From an uncultured Rikenella sp. (GTDB taxonomy: Bacteria; Bacteroidota; Bacteroidia; Bacteroidales; Rikenellaceae), in the NCBI RefSeq assembly GCF_910577125.1, contig NZ_CAJTMN010000039.1:1-18645 (forward strand): DNA of 18,645 bases, in the 5' to 3' direction. A program made the position numbers and the translations under genes. A model generated the notes under the pieces. It searched no databases. It was not told where the DNA came from and worked only from the letters and a program-made list of their open reading frames with translations. This document shows, one piece after another, positions 7,720-15,229 of this stretch. Numbering within the stretch: the stretch's first letter is position 1; the number at the start of each line of letters is the position of its first letter.

Positions 7720-9309
7720 ATGAATACATTGGACAGATGGGCGGTGTGTCGTCCGGCGGCCACGGGCGGAGTGGGGATTTTTCCCGAGGGGAAGATACCG
7801 GAGCTGCCCTATGCCTCTTTTGCCGAAGATATGCGGCGGCTGTTGCTGGACGAAGCGGGCGCGGCGGTGGCGGAGAGACGCTGTGTGGCTTATTTCGCTG
7901 TTCCGCAGGATGCCTCGGAGGAGTGCGGGCTGACCTTTTATGCCGTGGTGGCGCGGGATGATACGGGAGAACTGCTGGCCGCGAAATACCTCCGGGGCTA
8001 TCACGACGAGGAGGGGCTGCCGTCGCTGGCGGCGGAGATTCCGGCCTTGCACGTGTATGAGCGGGATATCGCGGAGCGGTATGGCGTTCGTTTTGCCGGG
8101 ACGCCGTGGGACAAACCGCTGCGCTATCCGTTCGACCGGTTCCGGCAGCGGGATCGGATCGACACCTATCCATTCTATTCGATCGACGGGCATGAGCTGC
8201 ACGAGGTGCATGTCGGGCCGGTGCATGCGGGGATTATCGAGCCGGGCGCCTTCCGATTTTTATGCGACGGCGAGCGGATCGTCCACCTCGAAATCGCGCT
8301 GGGATACCAGCATCGAGGCGTCGAGGCGGGCATTACGGGCACCAGACATCGGCTGCGCCAGATGTTGTTCGGCGAGACGATAGCCGGAGATACCGTCGTC
8401 GGGCATGGGACGGCCCTGGCGGGCATCCTGGAGTCGGGCGCCGGCGGAGCGTGGGAGGGGAGCGCCCTGATCCGTTGCGAACGGGCCGTGGCGCTGGAGA
8501 TGGAGCGGCTGGCGATCCACATCGGCGATACGGCCGCGCTGTGCATGGATCTGGGGTATCAGACGGGACATGTGGCTTGCGAAGCGCTTCGGACGCTGGT
8601 TATCAACGCCATGCAGCAGTGGTGCGGAAACCGTTTCGGAAAGGGGCTGATACGGCCGTTCGGGGCGAACTACCGCCTGACGCTGGAGCGGGCCAAACAC
8701 ATCGAAACGACGCTGGCCGAGGTGATGGAACGGTATCGGATGGTGGGGCGCGATCTGCTCTCCACACCGTCGGTATTGTCCCGTCTGGAGGGGATATGCA
8801 CCGTGACGGCCCGGCAGGCGCTGCAGGTGGGAGCCGTAGGGCCGGCGGCCCGGATGGCGGGAGTGCGGCGGGATGCGCGGTGCGCCTTTGCCGGTTATTC
8901 GCTGGAGGGATTCGAACCGGTGGTGATCGACGCGGAGGCCGATGGGATGAACGGCGACCTGATGGCCCGTCTGAAGATGCGGCTGCGGGAGGCCGATGTC
9001 TCTTACGCCATGATCGGGGCAGGGTGCAAAGAGCTGGCGGGCCGCTGGTTCGAGACCTATCCGGCTCCGGACTACGGCAGGTCGTTGGCTCCTGATGCTT
9101 TGGTCGTTTCGATGACGGAGGGGTGGCGCGGAGAGATCTGCCATGTCGCCCTGACCGACCGGGAGGGAGAGCTGCGGGGGTATCGGATTTTCGATCCGTC
9201 GCTGCATAACTGGATGATGCTGGCGCTTTCGGTCCGGGGGGCGCAGATTTCGGACTTCCCGGTAAGTAATAAGAGCTTCAACCTTTCTTATTGCGGACAC
9301 GATTTGTAG
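7720..9309 (+). CDS. hyfG: Hydrogenase-4 large-subunit-like protein lacking the NiFe site (NuoC-NuoD fusion)
   Basis: This protein joins a NuoC-like 30-kDa domain (YERDIAERYGVRFAG, near 115-130) to a NuoD/hydrogenase large-subunit domain starting at HEVHVGPVHAGIIEPGAFRF, as in HyfG/HycE. In true [NiFe] enzymes two CxxC pairs bind nickel. Here the first motif (R.CGICG.AH) reads IAGDTVVGHGTA and the second (SLDPCYSCTDR) reads SFNLSYCGHDL, so all four ligand positions are lost, although the fold-defining Gly, Asp and His remain. Hydrogen turnover is not expected; this is an energy-converting-hydrogenase-related (Ehr-like) subunit. I chose ATG 7720 (529 residues), which has ACGAGG six bases upstream; ATG 7714 and TTG 7696, the latter overlapping hyfF, are alternatives. 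Confidence 0.85.
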   Translation: MNTLDRWAVCRPAATGGVGIFPEGKIPELPYASFAEDMRRLLLDEAGAAVAERRCVAYFAVPQDASEECGLTFYAVVARDDTGELLAAKYLRGYHDEEGLPSLAAEIPALHVYERDIAERYGVRFAGTPWDKPLRYPFDRFRQRDRIDTYPFYSIDGHELHEVHVGPVHAGIIEPGAFRFLCDGERIVHLEIALGYQHRGVEAGITGTRHRLRQMLFGETIAGDTVVGHGTALAGILESGAGGAWEGSALIRCERAVALEMERLAIHIGDTAALCMDLGYQTGHVACEALRTLVINAMQQWCGNRFGKGLIRPFGANYRLTLERAKHIETTLAEVMERYRMVGRDLLSTPSVLSRLEGICTVTARQALQVGAVGPAARMAGVRRDARCAFAGYSLEGFEPVVIDAEADGMNGDLMARLKMRLREADVSYAMIGAGCKELAGRWFETYPAPDYGRSLAPDALVVSMTEGWRGEICHVALTDREGELRGYRIFDPSLHNWMMLALSVRGAQISDFPVSNKSFNLSYCGHDL

Positions 9310-9387
9310 GGGCTTTCTGCGGTGTCCGCACGCGGGCCGCGCGAGAGGCGGAGGCCCGGTTTCTAACCAAATAGAGCGGTACGAGAT
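9310..9387 (+). other. Short GC-rich hairpin spacer between hyfG and hyfHI
   Basis: The 78-bp spacer contains GCGG-TGT-CCGC and a longer inverted repeat, CGGGCC ... GGCCCG, around a purine-rich loop. No T-run follows, so it is unlikely to be a terminator. It may adjust the stability or translation of the last operon gene. Confidence 0.35.
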
Positions 9388-10371
9388 ATGTTATTGACCA
9401 ATTTCCGGGTGCTGATCCAGCATGGCACCCAATATATCAGGCACTTGGATCGGGTGACCCTGTGCGACGAGTTCCGGGGGCGGCCCATTCTGACCGGAGC
9501 CCGGCTGACGGCGGCTAAGCGGGCGCAGTTGTGTGCCTTATGTCCGACGGGAGCCATCTCGTTCGAACCAAAAATGCGGCTCGATCTGGGGCGGTGTCTT
9601 TTTTGCGGCGAGTGCGCCGTGCAGTTTCCGGAGCAGGTGCGTTTCACCAACGACTATCGGCTGGCCGCTTCGACCCGCGAGGGGCTGGTCGTGACCGAGG
9701 GCGAGGAACCCGGGTGGATTTTCGACCAGGGAGCGGTGCGGCCCGAGGTCAAACGGCTGTTCGGACAGTCCCTGCACCTGCGCGAAGTCTCGGCGGGGGG
9801 CGACAACAGTTGCGAGATGGAGCTCGGGGCGGCCGGGAACGTCAATTTCGATATGGGACGCTACGGGATCGGCTTCACCGCCTCGCCGCGCCATGCCGAC
9901 GGGATGGTGGTGACCGGGCCGGTGACTGCGAACATGGCGCGGGAGATCGAGATTACCTGGCAGGCGATTCCCGAGCCCAAGGTGTTGATTGCCGTGGGAG
10001 CAGATGCCATCTCGGGCGGTTTGTTCGACGGGTCGCCGGCCGTGAACCGCGATTTCTTCGAGCGGCATACGCCGGATCTGTATGTACCGGGCAATCCGGC
10101 CCATCCGATGACCTTTATTACCGGCGTCCGGGCTTTGCTGGCGCCGATACCGGCGGTGGAGGAGGAGAGTCCGGAAAGCGCTCCGGAGCCGGGCGCGGAG
10201 GCGGAGGAGCCGGCACCGGCACCGGTTCGGAAAAAGGCGGTCCGGGCACGGCGGAAGAAGGCGGGGGTTGGCGAACCGGAGGCGGCGGTTGAGCCTCTCG
10301 AAGCGGCTCCGGAACCGGATGTGCCGGAGACAATCGCGGAAGAAGAGGAGGAGCGGAAGACTATCGAATAA
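9388..10371 (+). CDS. hyfI: Fused ferredoxin-like/small-subunit protein (HyfH-HyfI type) with most cluster ligands lost
   Basis: The 327-residue protein joins three parts. Residues 1-100 resemble the two-cluster ferredoxin subunit HyfH: Cys52 (CALCPTGAIS) plus Cys70/73/76 (RCLFCGEC) can hold one [4Fe-4S] cluster, but the other three N-terminal Cys are absent and the last is Phe80. Residues about 130-252 are NuoB/HyfI-like (GRYGIGFTASPRHADGM, TGPVTANMA, PEPKVLIAVG, YVPGNPAHP). Of four proximal-cluster cysteines only Cys142 (GGDNSCEME) remains; the others are Asp139, Asp206 and Asn236. Residues 255-327 are a low-complexity Glu/Pro/Ala tail with a basic patch (VRARRKK), probably disordered. It begins 78 bp after hyfG, past a short GC-rich hairpin region, and its 3' end overlaps the convergent hydrolase gene by 11 bp. 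Confidence 0.8.
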   Translation: MLLTNFRVLIQHGTQYIRHLDRVTLCDEFRGRPILTGARLTAAKRAQLCALCPTGAISFEPKMRLDLGRCLFCGECAVQFPEQVRFTNDYRLAASTREGLVVTEGEEPGWIFDQGAVRPEVKRLFGQSLHLREVSAGGDNSCEMELGAAGNVNFDMGRYGIGFTASPRHADGMVVTGPVTANMAREIEITWQAIPEPKVLIAVGADAISGGLFDGSPAVNRDFFERHTPDLYVPGNPAHPMTFITGVRALLAPIPAVEEESPESAPEPGAEAEEPAPAPVRKKAVRARRKKAGVGEPEAAVEPLEAAPEPDVPETIAEEEEERKTIE

Positions 10372-11431
10372 CAAATGTAGCGGTCACAGGATTGTGGTCG
10401 CTATTTTTGAACCCCAGATCGATCGTTTCGCAGGCCACCGGTTTGATGCCTGAACCGCACAGGGCGAAATCCACTACCGTTGTCGTCGTGCTCCCGGCCC
10501 GGTAAGGCTCGTAACCGTAACGCACCGACGGGGTGCGGGAATCGTAAACGAACCTCAGGTCGGACGGGAAATCGGTCTGCCGGATGGGGAACGGGCGGAA
10601 ATGGGCGTCTTCCAGTGCCTCCCGGCTCGGCCGGTAGCCGGGAGGACAGCTGTTCCAGTCGCCCGTCGTCATGCTGTAAGGCTTGTCGGAGAGGTAGTTC
10701 CGCAGAAATTCCATCTCACGGCTCCGCATGTCTCCCGTGTCGTAAGCCGTGTTGTGGGTGTTGTTGATGAAGAGCGTGTCGATCCGTCCGGTCGCCGTGT
10801 CCCGTACCGGAAAGGCGGCGCTCAGCAGGCACCGTTTGAGGTTGAAAAGCCGCATGGGAAAAGGAAATCCGCTCGGATAGCTGTATCGTGTCACCCGTGC
10901 CGGCCGCCATCGGCTGAAGGTCGCCACCCCTCCCTCGACGCCGCCCATCGGGTCGCCCAGCGGAATCGGCACGAAGTCGGCGACGTAGTTCAATCCCATC
11001 CAGCTCTCATATCCCGGCAGCGCTCGCCGCAGCGAGTCGTATTCGTCGATTCCGTAGCTCCGCCGCGAATCGAGGTCTACCTCCTGCAGCAGGATGAAAT
11101 CCGCCTCTCCGGAAGCTGCGGCCTGTTGCAGGAACCGGATGATCCGATGCAGGTTCTCGACCGTTCTGGCCTGTGACGTGCGCATCCGCTTCCCTCCGTC
11201 GTAGAAGAAGTCCATGTCGTCGCCCAGTCCGGCATAACCGATATTCCACGAAACGATCCGTATCGTGTCTCCGCGTCGTAAAATAGGCTCGTTGCCCGCT
11301 ATCGCTGCCGTCTCGATCACCTCGACCGGGGCCGGCCGCCACTCCCGTATCCATAAGAGGCCGAACGAAAGAAGAAGCCCCGCGACAATTGTCGTGAGGC
11401 TCCACAAAAGTATGCGCAACGGGCGTTTCAT
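10361..11431 (-). CDS. Membrane-anchored endonuclease/exonuclease/phosphatase (EEP) family hydrolase
   Basis: The 356-residue protein has one N-terminal membrane helix (about 6-28) and then an EEP-fold domain, the metal-dependent family of DNase I, ExoIII and sphingomyelinases. Catalytic blocks are in order: SWNIGYAG (Asn63), LQEVDLDS (Glu117), NNTHNT (about 223-228), TTGDWN (Asp258, Asn260), VVDFALC (Asp321) and SDHNPV (Asp345, His346). The domain should face the periplasm. The substrate (nucleic acid, phospholipid or other phosphodiester) cannot be assigned. It starts 9 bp after the upstream LysM gene and is the last gene of the dnaN-headed operon. Its 3' end overlaps hyfHI and contains the terminator of that operon. 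Confidence 0.85.
   Translation of the reverse strand: MKRPLRILLWSLTTIVAGLLLSFGLLWIREWRPAPVEVIETAAIAGNEPILRRGDTIRIVSWNIGYAGLGDDMDFFYDGGKRMRTSQARTVENLHRIIRFLQQAAASGEADFILLQEVDLDSRRSYGIDEYDSLRRALPGYESWMGLNYVADFVPIPLGDPMGGVEGGVATFSRWRPARVTRYSYPSGFPFPMRLFNLKRCLLSAAFPVRDTATGRIDTLFINNTHNTAYDTGDMRSREMEFLRNYLSDKPYSMTTGDWNSCPPGYRPSREALEDAHFRPFPIRQTDFPSDLRFVYDSRTPSVRYGYEPYRAGSTTTTVVDFALCGSGIKPVACETIDLGFKNSDHNPVTATFVIR
10378..10408 (+). terminator. Rho-independent terminator of the hyf-like operon
   Basis: TAGCGGTCACA, loop GGAT, TGTGGTCGCTA, then TTTTT. In RNA from the plus strand all 11 stem positions pair, two of them as G-U wobbles; on the minus strand these become A-C mismatches, so the signal is directional. 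It lies 7 bp after the hyfHI stop and inside the last codons of the convergent hydrolase gene. Confidence 0.75.
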
Positions 11432-11440
11432 TAAAAAAGC

Positions 11441-13072
11441 TTACCGTTCCACATGAATGGTGTAGTTCGGGCGGAAATTGACGATCGGCCAGGCCACGTT
11501 CCGGAATTTTCCGGATTGCTCTCCGCCGTCCGATTCCTGCCGGAACGTATAGCCTACCTGCAACAGGTTCGGCCGATAGGACTCCTTTTGCAACCGCTCC
11601 GGCATCTCTGCTCCGAAGCGGTTCAGTGCGCCTCCGAAATACCGGATGACGTCGTATCCCCGGAACGCATACGGACTGGGCAACTCGCCGAACTCTTTCA
11701 GGTATTCGGCATAGAACGCTGCGACCGCCGGATCGCTCCGGTCGGCGTGATACGAAGCCGGGTAGTGTACGTTGAGTTTGTAGAACAGGTCGAGGTTGAT
11801 GTTCTGCACCCACTCCCACCGCGGGGTGCCGATAACCGTCATTTGATAGCGCCCGTTGCTGACCAGCGAACTGAGGTGAGAGAGTACTCCTTCCAAGGCA
11901 TCCGCCCGGTTGACCGGCACGTAGACGATGTTGTGCCGCCCCCGTTCCAGGGCAGCCGTCAGCAGAGCGTCCATATCCTGACTCCTCGCCCGTTCGCCGC
12001 TGAACGACAGGGTGGAGATCGCGTCGCCTAACTGCGATTCGATCAGCGAGAAGGTCGCGGTGTCCGGGTGTTCGACATGGTCGATCACCAGCAGATTGTC
12101 TCCCTCGCTCACCGTTCCGGGCCGTCCGCCGAACTGCTCGAAGATGCGGTCGAAAGCATGGGTTTCGTCCGGAGAGGCTTCATAGACGTACGGATTGTCG
12201 TCCGCCCCCACCGTTCCTAGCGGGCTGACGACGGCGATTCCCCGTTGCGCCGCATAATTGGCCACGGTGTCGAACGCGATCGGATAGACCGGCCCGATGA
12301 TCAGATCGGCCCGATCCAAAGCTCCCGACCGGATATGGCGTTCGACCATCTCTTCCGCCGCTCCGGTGTTCAGGAAGCGGAGGTTGACCGAAATTCCGTC
12401 TTGTTTCAATGCGTTCAACCCCAGCAGAATCCCGCGGTAATAGTCGGCGAACCGGTGGTTCGAGCTCAATCCCTCCTGCAACGGCAGCAGGACGACCGCT
12501 TCGATCGGTGCTTTTGCATCCCGGCTGTGTAGCAGGCCGTTGGCGCCGAATCCGGATGTCGCCGCAGCGGATAGCTCTTGCGACGGATTGCCCCGTTCCG
12601 GATTCCGTTTCCCTTTGCCATGGGTCTGCAGGGTGTCTGAGTGGGTCAGAACGACTTGTTCCGTCGTCCGTGCAGGTACAGGCCGCGGAATGGTTCTCGG
12701 CGGCACGGTAGGCCGTGGCGTCTCGATCTGCGGTTCCGGCAGTTGTTGCTGCTGCGGGTCAGTCGCAGCGGTTCCCTGTTTCTTGTTGACTCGCTGTTTG
12801 GCCTGTGGAATCAGCAAGGTCTGTTTGGCACGCAATGTGGTACGTGTCAAACTGTTGGCGCGCATGATCTCCTCTTCGCTCACCCCGTAGGCTTCGGAAA
12901 TGGCGAATAAGGTTTCGCCTTTTTTCACCTTGTGCAGGAGATAGTTCTCGCCCCGCATCGTAATCCCCCGGGTGGAAACTTTGACGACTGTCTGGGCCCG
13001 GACGGTGTCCGGCAGCGGAACTCCGCTCAGCAGCAGACAGATGCAGAGGGTGAAAATGCGTTTGATAACCAT
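11441..13072 (-). CDS. Exported LysM and periplasmic-binding-protein-like (PBP1 fold) protein
   Basis: The 543-residue product starts with a signal peptide (about 1-26, ending TVRA), then a LysM peptidoglycan-binding domain (YLLHKVKKGETLFAISEAYG, 44-63, on to LLIPQ at 90), a proline-, glutamine- and threonine-rich linker (about 95-185), and a type I periplasmic-binding fold from about 188 (APIEAVVLLPLQEG, YYRGILLGLNAL, ADLIIGPVYP, AVVSPLG). This arrangement is seen in Bacteroidetes proteins annotated as LysM or amino-acid ABC substrate-binding proteins. The fold also recalls LpoA, the activator of penicillin-binding protein 1a, so a role in cell-wall sensing or synthesis is as plausible as transport; no ABC transporter genes are adjacent. 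It begins 63 bp after the exonuclease gene. Confidence 0.82.
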   Translation of the reverse strand: MVIKRIFTLCICLLLSGVPLPDTVRAQTVVKVSTRGITMRGENYLLHKVKKGETLFAISEAYGVSEEEIMRANSLTRTTLRAKQTLLIPQAKQRVNKKQGTAATDPQQQQLPEPQIETPRPTVPPRTIPRPVPARTTEQVVLTHSDTLQTHGKGKRNPERGNPSQELSAAATSGFGANGLLHSRDAKAPIEAVVLLPLQEGLSSNHRFADYYRGILLGLNALKQDGISVNLRFLNTGAAEEMVERHIRSGALDRADLIIGPVYPIAFDTVANYAAQRGIAVVSPLGTVGADDNPYVYEASPDETHAFDRIFEQFGGRPGTVSEGDNLLVIDHVEHPDTATFSLIESQLGDAISTLSFSGERARSQDMDALLTAALERGRHNIVYVPVNRADALEGVLSHLSSLVSNGRYQMTVIGTPRWEWVQNINLDLFYKLNVHYPASYHADRSDPAVAAFYAEYLKEFGELPSPYAFRGYDVIRYFGGALNRFGAEMPERLQKESYRPNLLQVGYTFRQESDGGEQSGKFRNVAWPIVNFRPNYTIHVER

Positions 13073-13135
13073 ATTCAGTTCGGTGTCTCTTATTAACGGA
13101 TGATTCGTGGCCGATCCTGTCGGAAAGCTGCCGGG

Positions 13136-13927
13136 TTAATGAGAGCTGTGCTGCTTTTTGCCCACCTCTTTCCCGAGCCGCAGCTGGGTAATGACCTGTT
13201 TGGTGTTCATCGGAAAGTCGCCGTTCATCATCCAGCTGTAATAGGTCGGCTCCGCAGCGAACACCTCTGCCACCGGCCGCCCTTTGTGTTTTCCGAAGTT
13301 GAAGACGGGCACGTCTTTGTCGTTCAGCACGATCCGTCCCGCGAAATCCACGTTCCGGGTCGTCCGCGAAAAGTCGGCCAGAAATTCCACATCATTCTCC
13401 AAGGTGTCCGGATAGCGGTCCAGCTGTGCTTTGAGCACGTCGTACGTGGCGCGGATATCCGCCTCTGCGGAGTGTGCGTTTTCGATCTCCGTCCCGCAGT
13501 AAAACCGGTGGGCGGCAGCCAGTGTCCGCTGTTCCATCTTGTGGAAGATGTTCTGTACGTCCACGAACCGTTTTCCGTCGAGATCGATTTCGACGCCGGC
13601 CCGCATGAACTCTTCGACGAGCAGCGGGATGTCGAATTTGTTGGAGTTGTAGCCTGCCAAATCTCCGCCCTTGATGAATGCGGCCAACGATTTGGCGATC
13701 TGCGGAAAGGTCGGGCAATCCCGCACGTCTTCGTCCGAGATGCCGTGTATGGCGGTGGTCTCCTCCGGAATATGGACGCCCGGATTGATCCGTCTGGTCT
13801 TCACCTCTTCATCTCCGTTGGGATGCACTTTGATGAGCGAGATTTCGACGATGTGGTCTCTCCCCGGGTCGACGCCGGTGGATTCGATGTCGAAGAAGAT
13901 CAACGGACGTTTCAGCTTCAGTTCCAT
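13136..13927 (-). CDS. DnaQ-like (DEDDh) 3'-5' exonuclease
   Basis: The 263-residue protein belongs to the DnaQ/epsilon exonuclease family. The metal-binding residues are visible: Asp13 and Glu15 in FFDIESTG, Asp99 in YNSNKFDIPLL, and His152 with Asp157 in AHSAEADIRATYD. A C-terminal block (VFNFGKHKGRPVAEV, 208-222, then YYSWMMNGDFP) matches the small ExoX-like C-terminal domain. It lies 24 bp after dnaN on the same strand, so a role in DNA proofreading or repair is reasonable, whether as a clamp-associated proofreading subunit or as an independent repair enzyme. It is too short for a polymerase III alpha fusion. The start ATG at 13927 gives a compact N-terminus directly before the catalytic motif. 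Confidence 0.9.
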   Translation of the reverse strand: MELKLKRPLIFFDIESTGVDPGRDHIVEISLIKVHPNGDEEVKTRRINPGVHIPEETTAIHGISDEDVRDCPTFPQIAKSLAAFIKGGDLAGYNSNKFDIPLLVEEFMRAGVEIDLDGKRFVDVQNIFHKMEQRTLAAAHRFYCGTEIENAHSAEADIRATYDVLKAQLDRYPDTLENDVEFLADFSRTTRNVDFAGRIVLNDKDVPVFNFGKHKGRPVAEVFAAEPTYYSWMMNGDFPMNTKQVITQLRLGKEVGKKQHSSH

Positions 13928-13951
13928 AGCGTTGCGATCGTCCGGATGGGG

Positions 13952-15085
13952 TTACGCGTTGATCATCATCGGCATGAGCAGCATGAGCAGCGATTCGCCC
14001 TCCGTGTCGTTTTCCGACGGGAAGAAGAGTCCGGGCCGCGTCGCATCCGCCAGTTCGATCGATACTTCCGGCGAGTGGATGTTGCCCAGCAGATCCAGCA
14101 GGAACGATGACCGGAAGCCGATTTCGATGGGCGATCCGTCGTAGTTGCAGGTGATGTTGTCTTCCGCCGCTGCCGAATAGTCGAGGTCTTGAGCCGAGAG
14201 GTTGATATTCCCTGCGGTCAGGTCCATCTTAATCAGTTGGTTGGCCTGGTTCGAGCAGACGGAGACGCGTCTGATGGCGTTGAGCAGTTCCATTCGGTCT
14301 ACCAGCACTTTGTTCGGGTTGTTGTTGGGAATCACGGCGTTGTAGTTCGGGTAGTTCCCTTCGATCAGCCGGCAGACGATTTTGTGCTTCGGCAGCGTGA
14401 AAATCGCATTTTTGGAGTCGAACGTGACGGTGATCATCTCTTCTGCATTCCGCGAGAGGAGATTTTTGAGCAGATTGGCCGGTTTTTTCGGCAGGATGAA
14501 CGAGGCTTCCTTGTCCGAGGTCACGTTGGTGTTCTTGAACAGAGCGAGTCTGTGTGCGTCGGTCGCCACGAACGAGATCTCTTCGGGCGACAGAGCGATG
14601 TCTACACCGTTCATGACCGGCCGCAGTTCGTCATCCGCCGTAGCGAACAGGGTCTGGTTGAGTCCGTCTCCGAGCGCGGGGGCCGGAATATAGAAGATGG
14701 TCGCAGCAGCCTCTTCGACCGCCGGCAGTTCCGGGTATCCGAGTCCGGTGATGCCCGGAATGCTGAGTTTCCCGGTTTTCCAGCTGATGGTCACTTTCCA
14801 GGTCTCTTTGTCCACCGTAATGGTCAGCGGTTGTTCCGAAAATTCTTTGATGGATTCGGTGATCTGTCTGGCCGGAATCGCCACCACGCCGTCGCCGTTC
14901 TGGTTGTCCACTTCCAGGGTGGAGATCAGGGTGGTCTCCAAGTCCGAAGCGGTGATCTTCAGTTGGTTTTCGGCGAGCTCGAACAGGAAATAATCGAGGA
15001 TCGGCAATGTGTTTTTGTTGCTGATGACTTTACCGATGGATTGCAGGTTGTTCGACAGCAAGGTGCTGGATATGATGAACTTCAT
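13952..15085 (-). CDS. dnaN: DNA polymerase III sliding clamp (beta subunit)
   Basis: The 377-residue product is the beta clamp, which forms a ring dimer on DNA and tethers polymerase III and other partners. The start MKFIISSTLLSNNLQSIGKV, with NTLPILDYFLFE, VAIPARQITE, FVATDAHRLALF and a C-terminal LLMLLMPMMIN (the family's hydrophobic pocket end), is characteristic, and the length is normal. The frame stays open upstream to 15292, but that extension runs through the promoter and a repeat island and lacks clamp homology, so I place the start at 15085. A -7 element lies about 35 bp upstream. The gene heads an apparent four-gene operon. It is not next to dnaA or recF here, which is usual in this phylum. 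Confidence 0.96.
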   Translation of the reverse strand: MKFIISSTLLSNNLQSIGKVISNKNTLPILDYFLFELAENQLKITASDLETTLISTLEVDNQNGDGVVAIPARQITESIKEFSEQPLTITVDKETWKVTISWKTGKLSIPGITGLGYPELPAVEEAAATIFYIPAPALGDGLNQTLFATADDELRPVMNGVDIALSPEEISFVATDAHRLALFKNTNVTSDKEASFILPKKPANLLKNLLSRNAEEMITVTFDSKNAIFTLPKHKIVCRLIEGNYPNYNAVIPNNNPNKVLVDRMELLNAIRRVSVCSNQANQLIKMDLTAGNINLSAQDLDYSAAAEDNITCNYDGSPIEIGFRSSFLLDLLGNIHSPEVSIELADATRPGLFFPSENDTEGESLLMLLMPMMINA

Positions 15086-15118
15086 AAGAAAAAATGGTTT
15101 CCGTTGGTGAATATCTGA

Positions 15119-15127
15119 CAAAGATAG
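15119..15127 (-). promoter_or_regulatory. Promoter -7 element for dnaN operon
   Basis: On the minus strand TATCTTTG matches the Bacteroidetes TAnnTTTG box, roughly 35 bp before the dnaN ATG. No clear TTG is present 19-21 bp upstream, so it is an incomplete match. It is the best promoter candidate for dnaN and the three genes behind it. Confidence 0.5.
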
Positions 15128-15229
15128 CGATTTTTGTGTGTTTTCGTATGGGTTGAGGGTGGTTTTCTCAGTCAGGTCGGGTGTCGTTGACGAATGATTT
15201 TTTGAGGGGGAGTCTTGCGGAGCGTGAGG

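Noticed and set aside
2399..10371. Functional hydrogenase-4 / formate hydrogenlyase
   Set aside because: The nickel ligands and most cluster ligands are missing, and no formate dehydrogenase or maturation genes are in the window.
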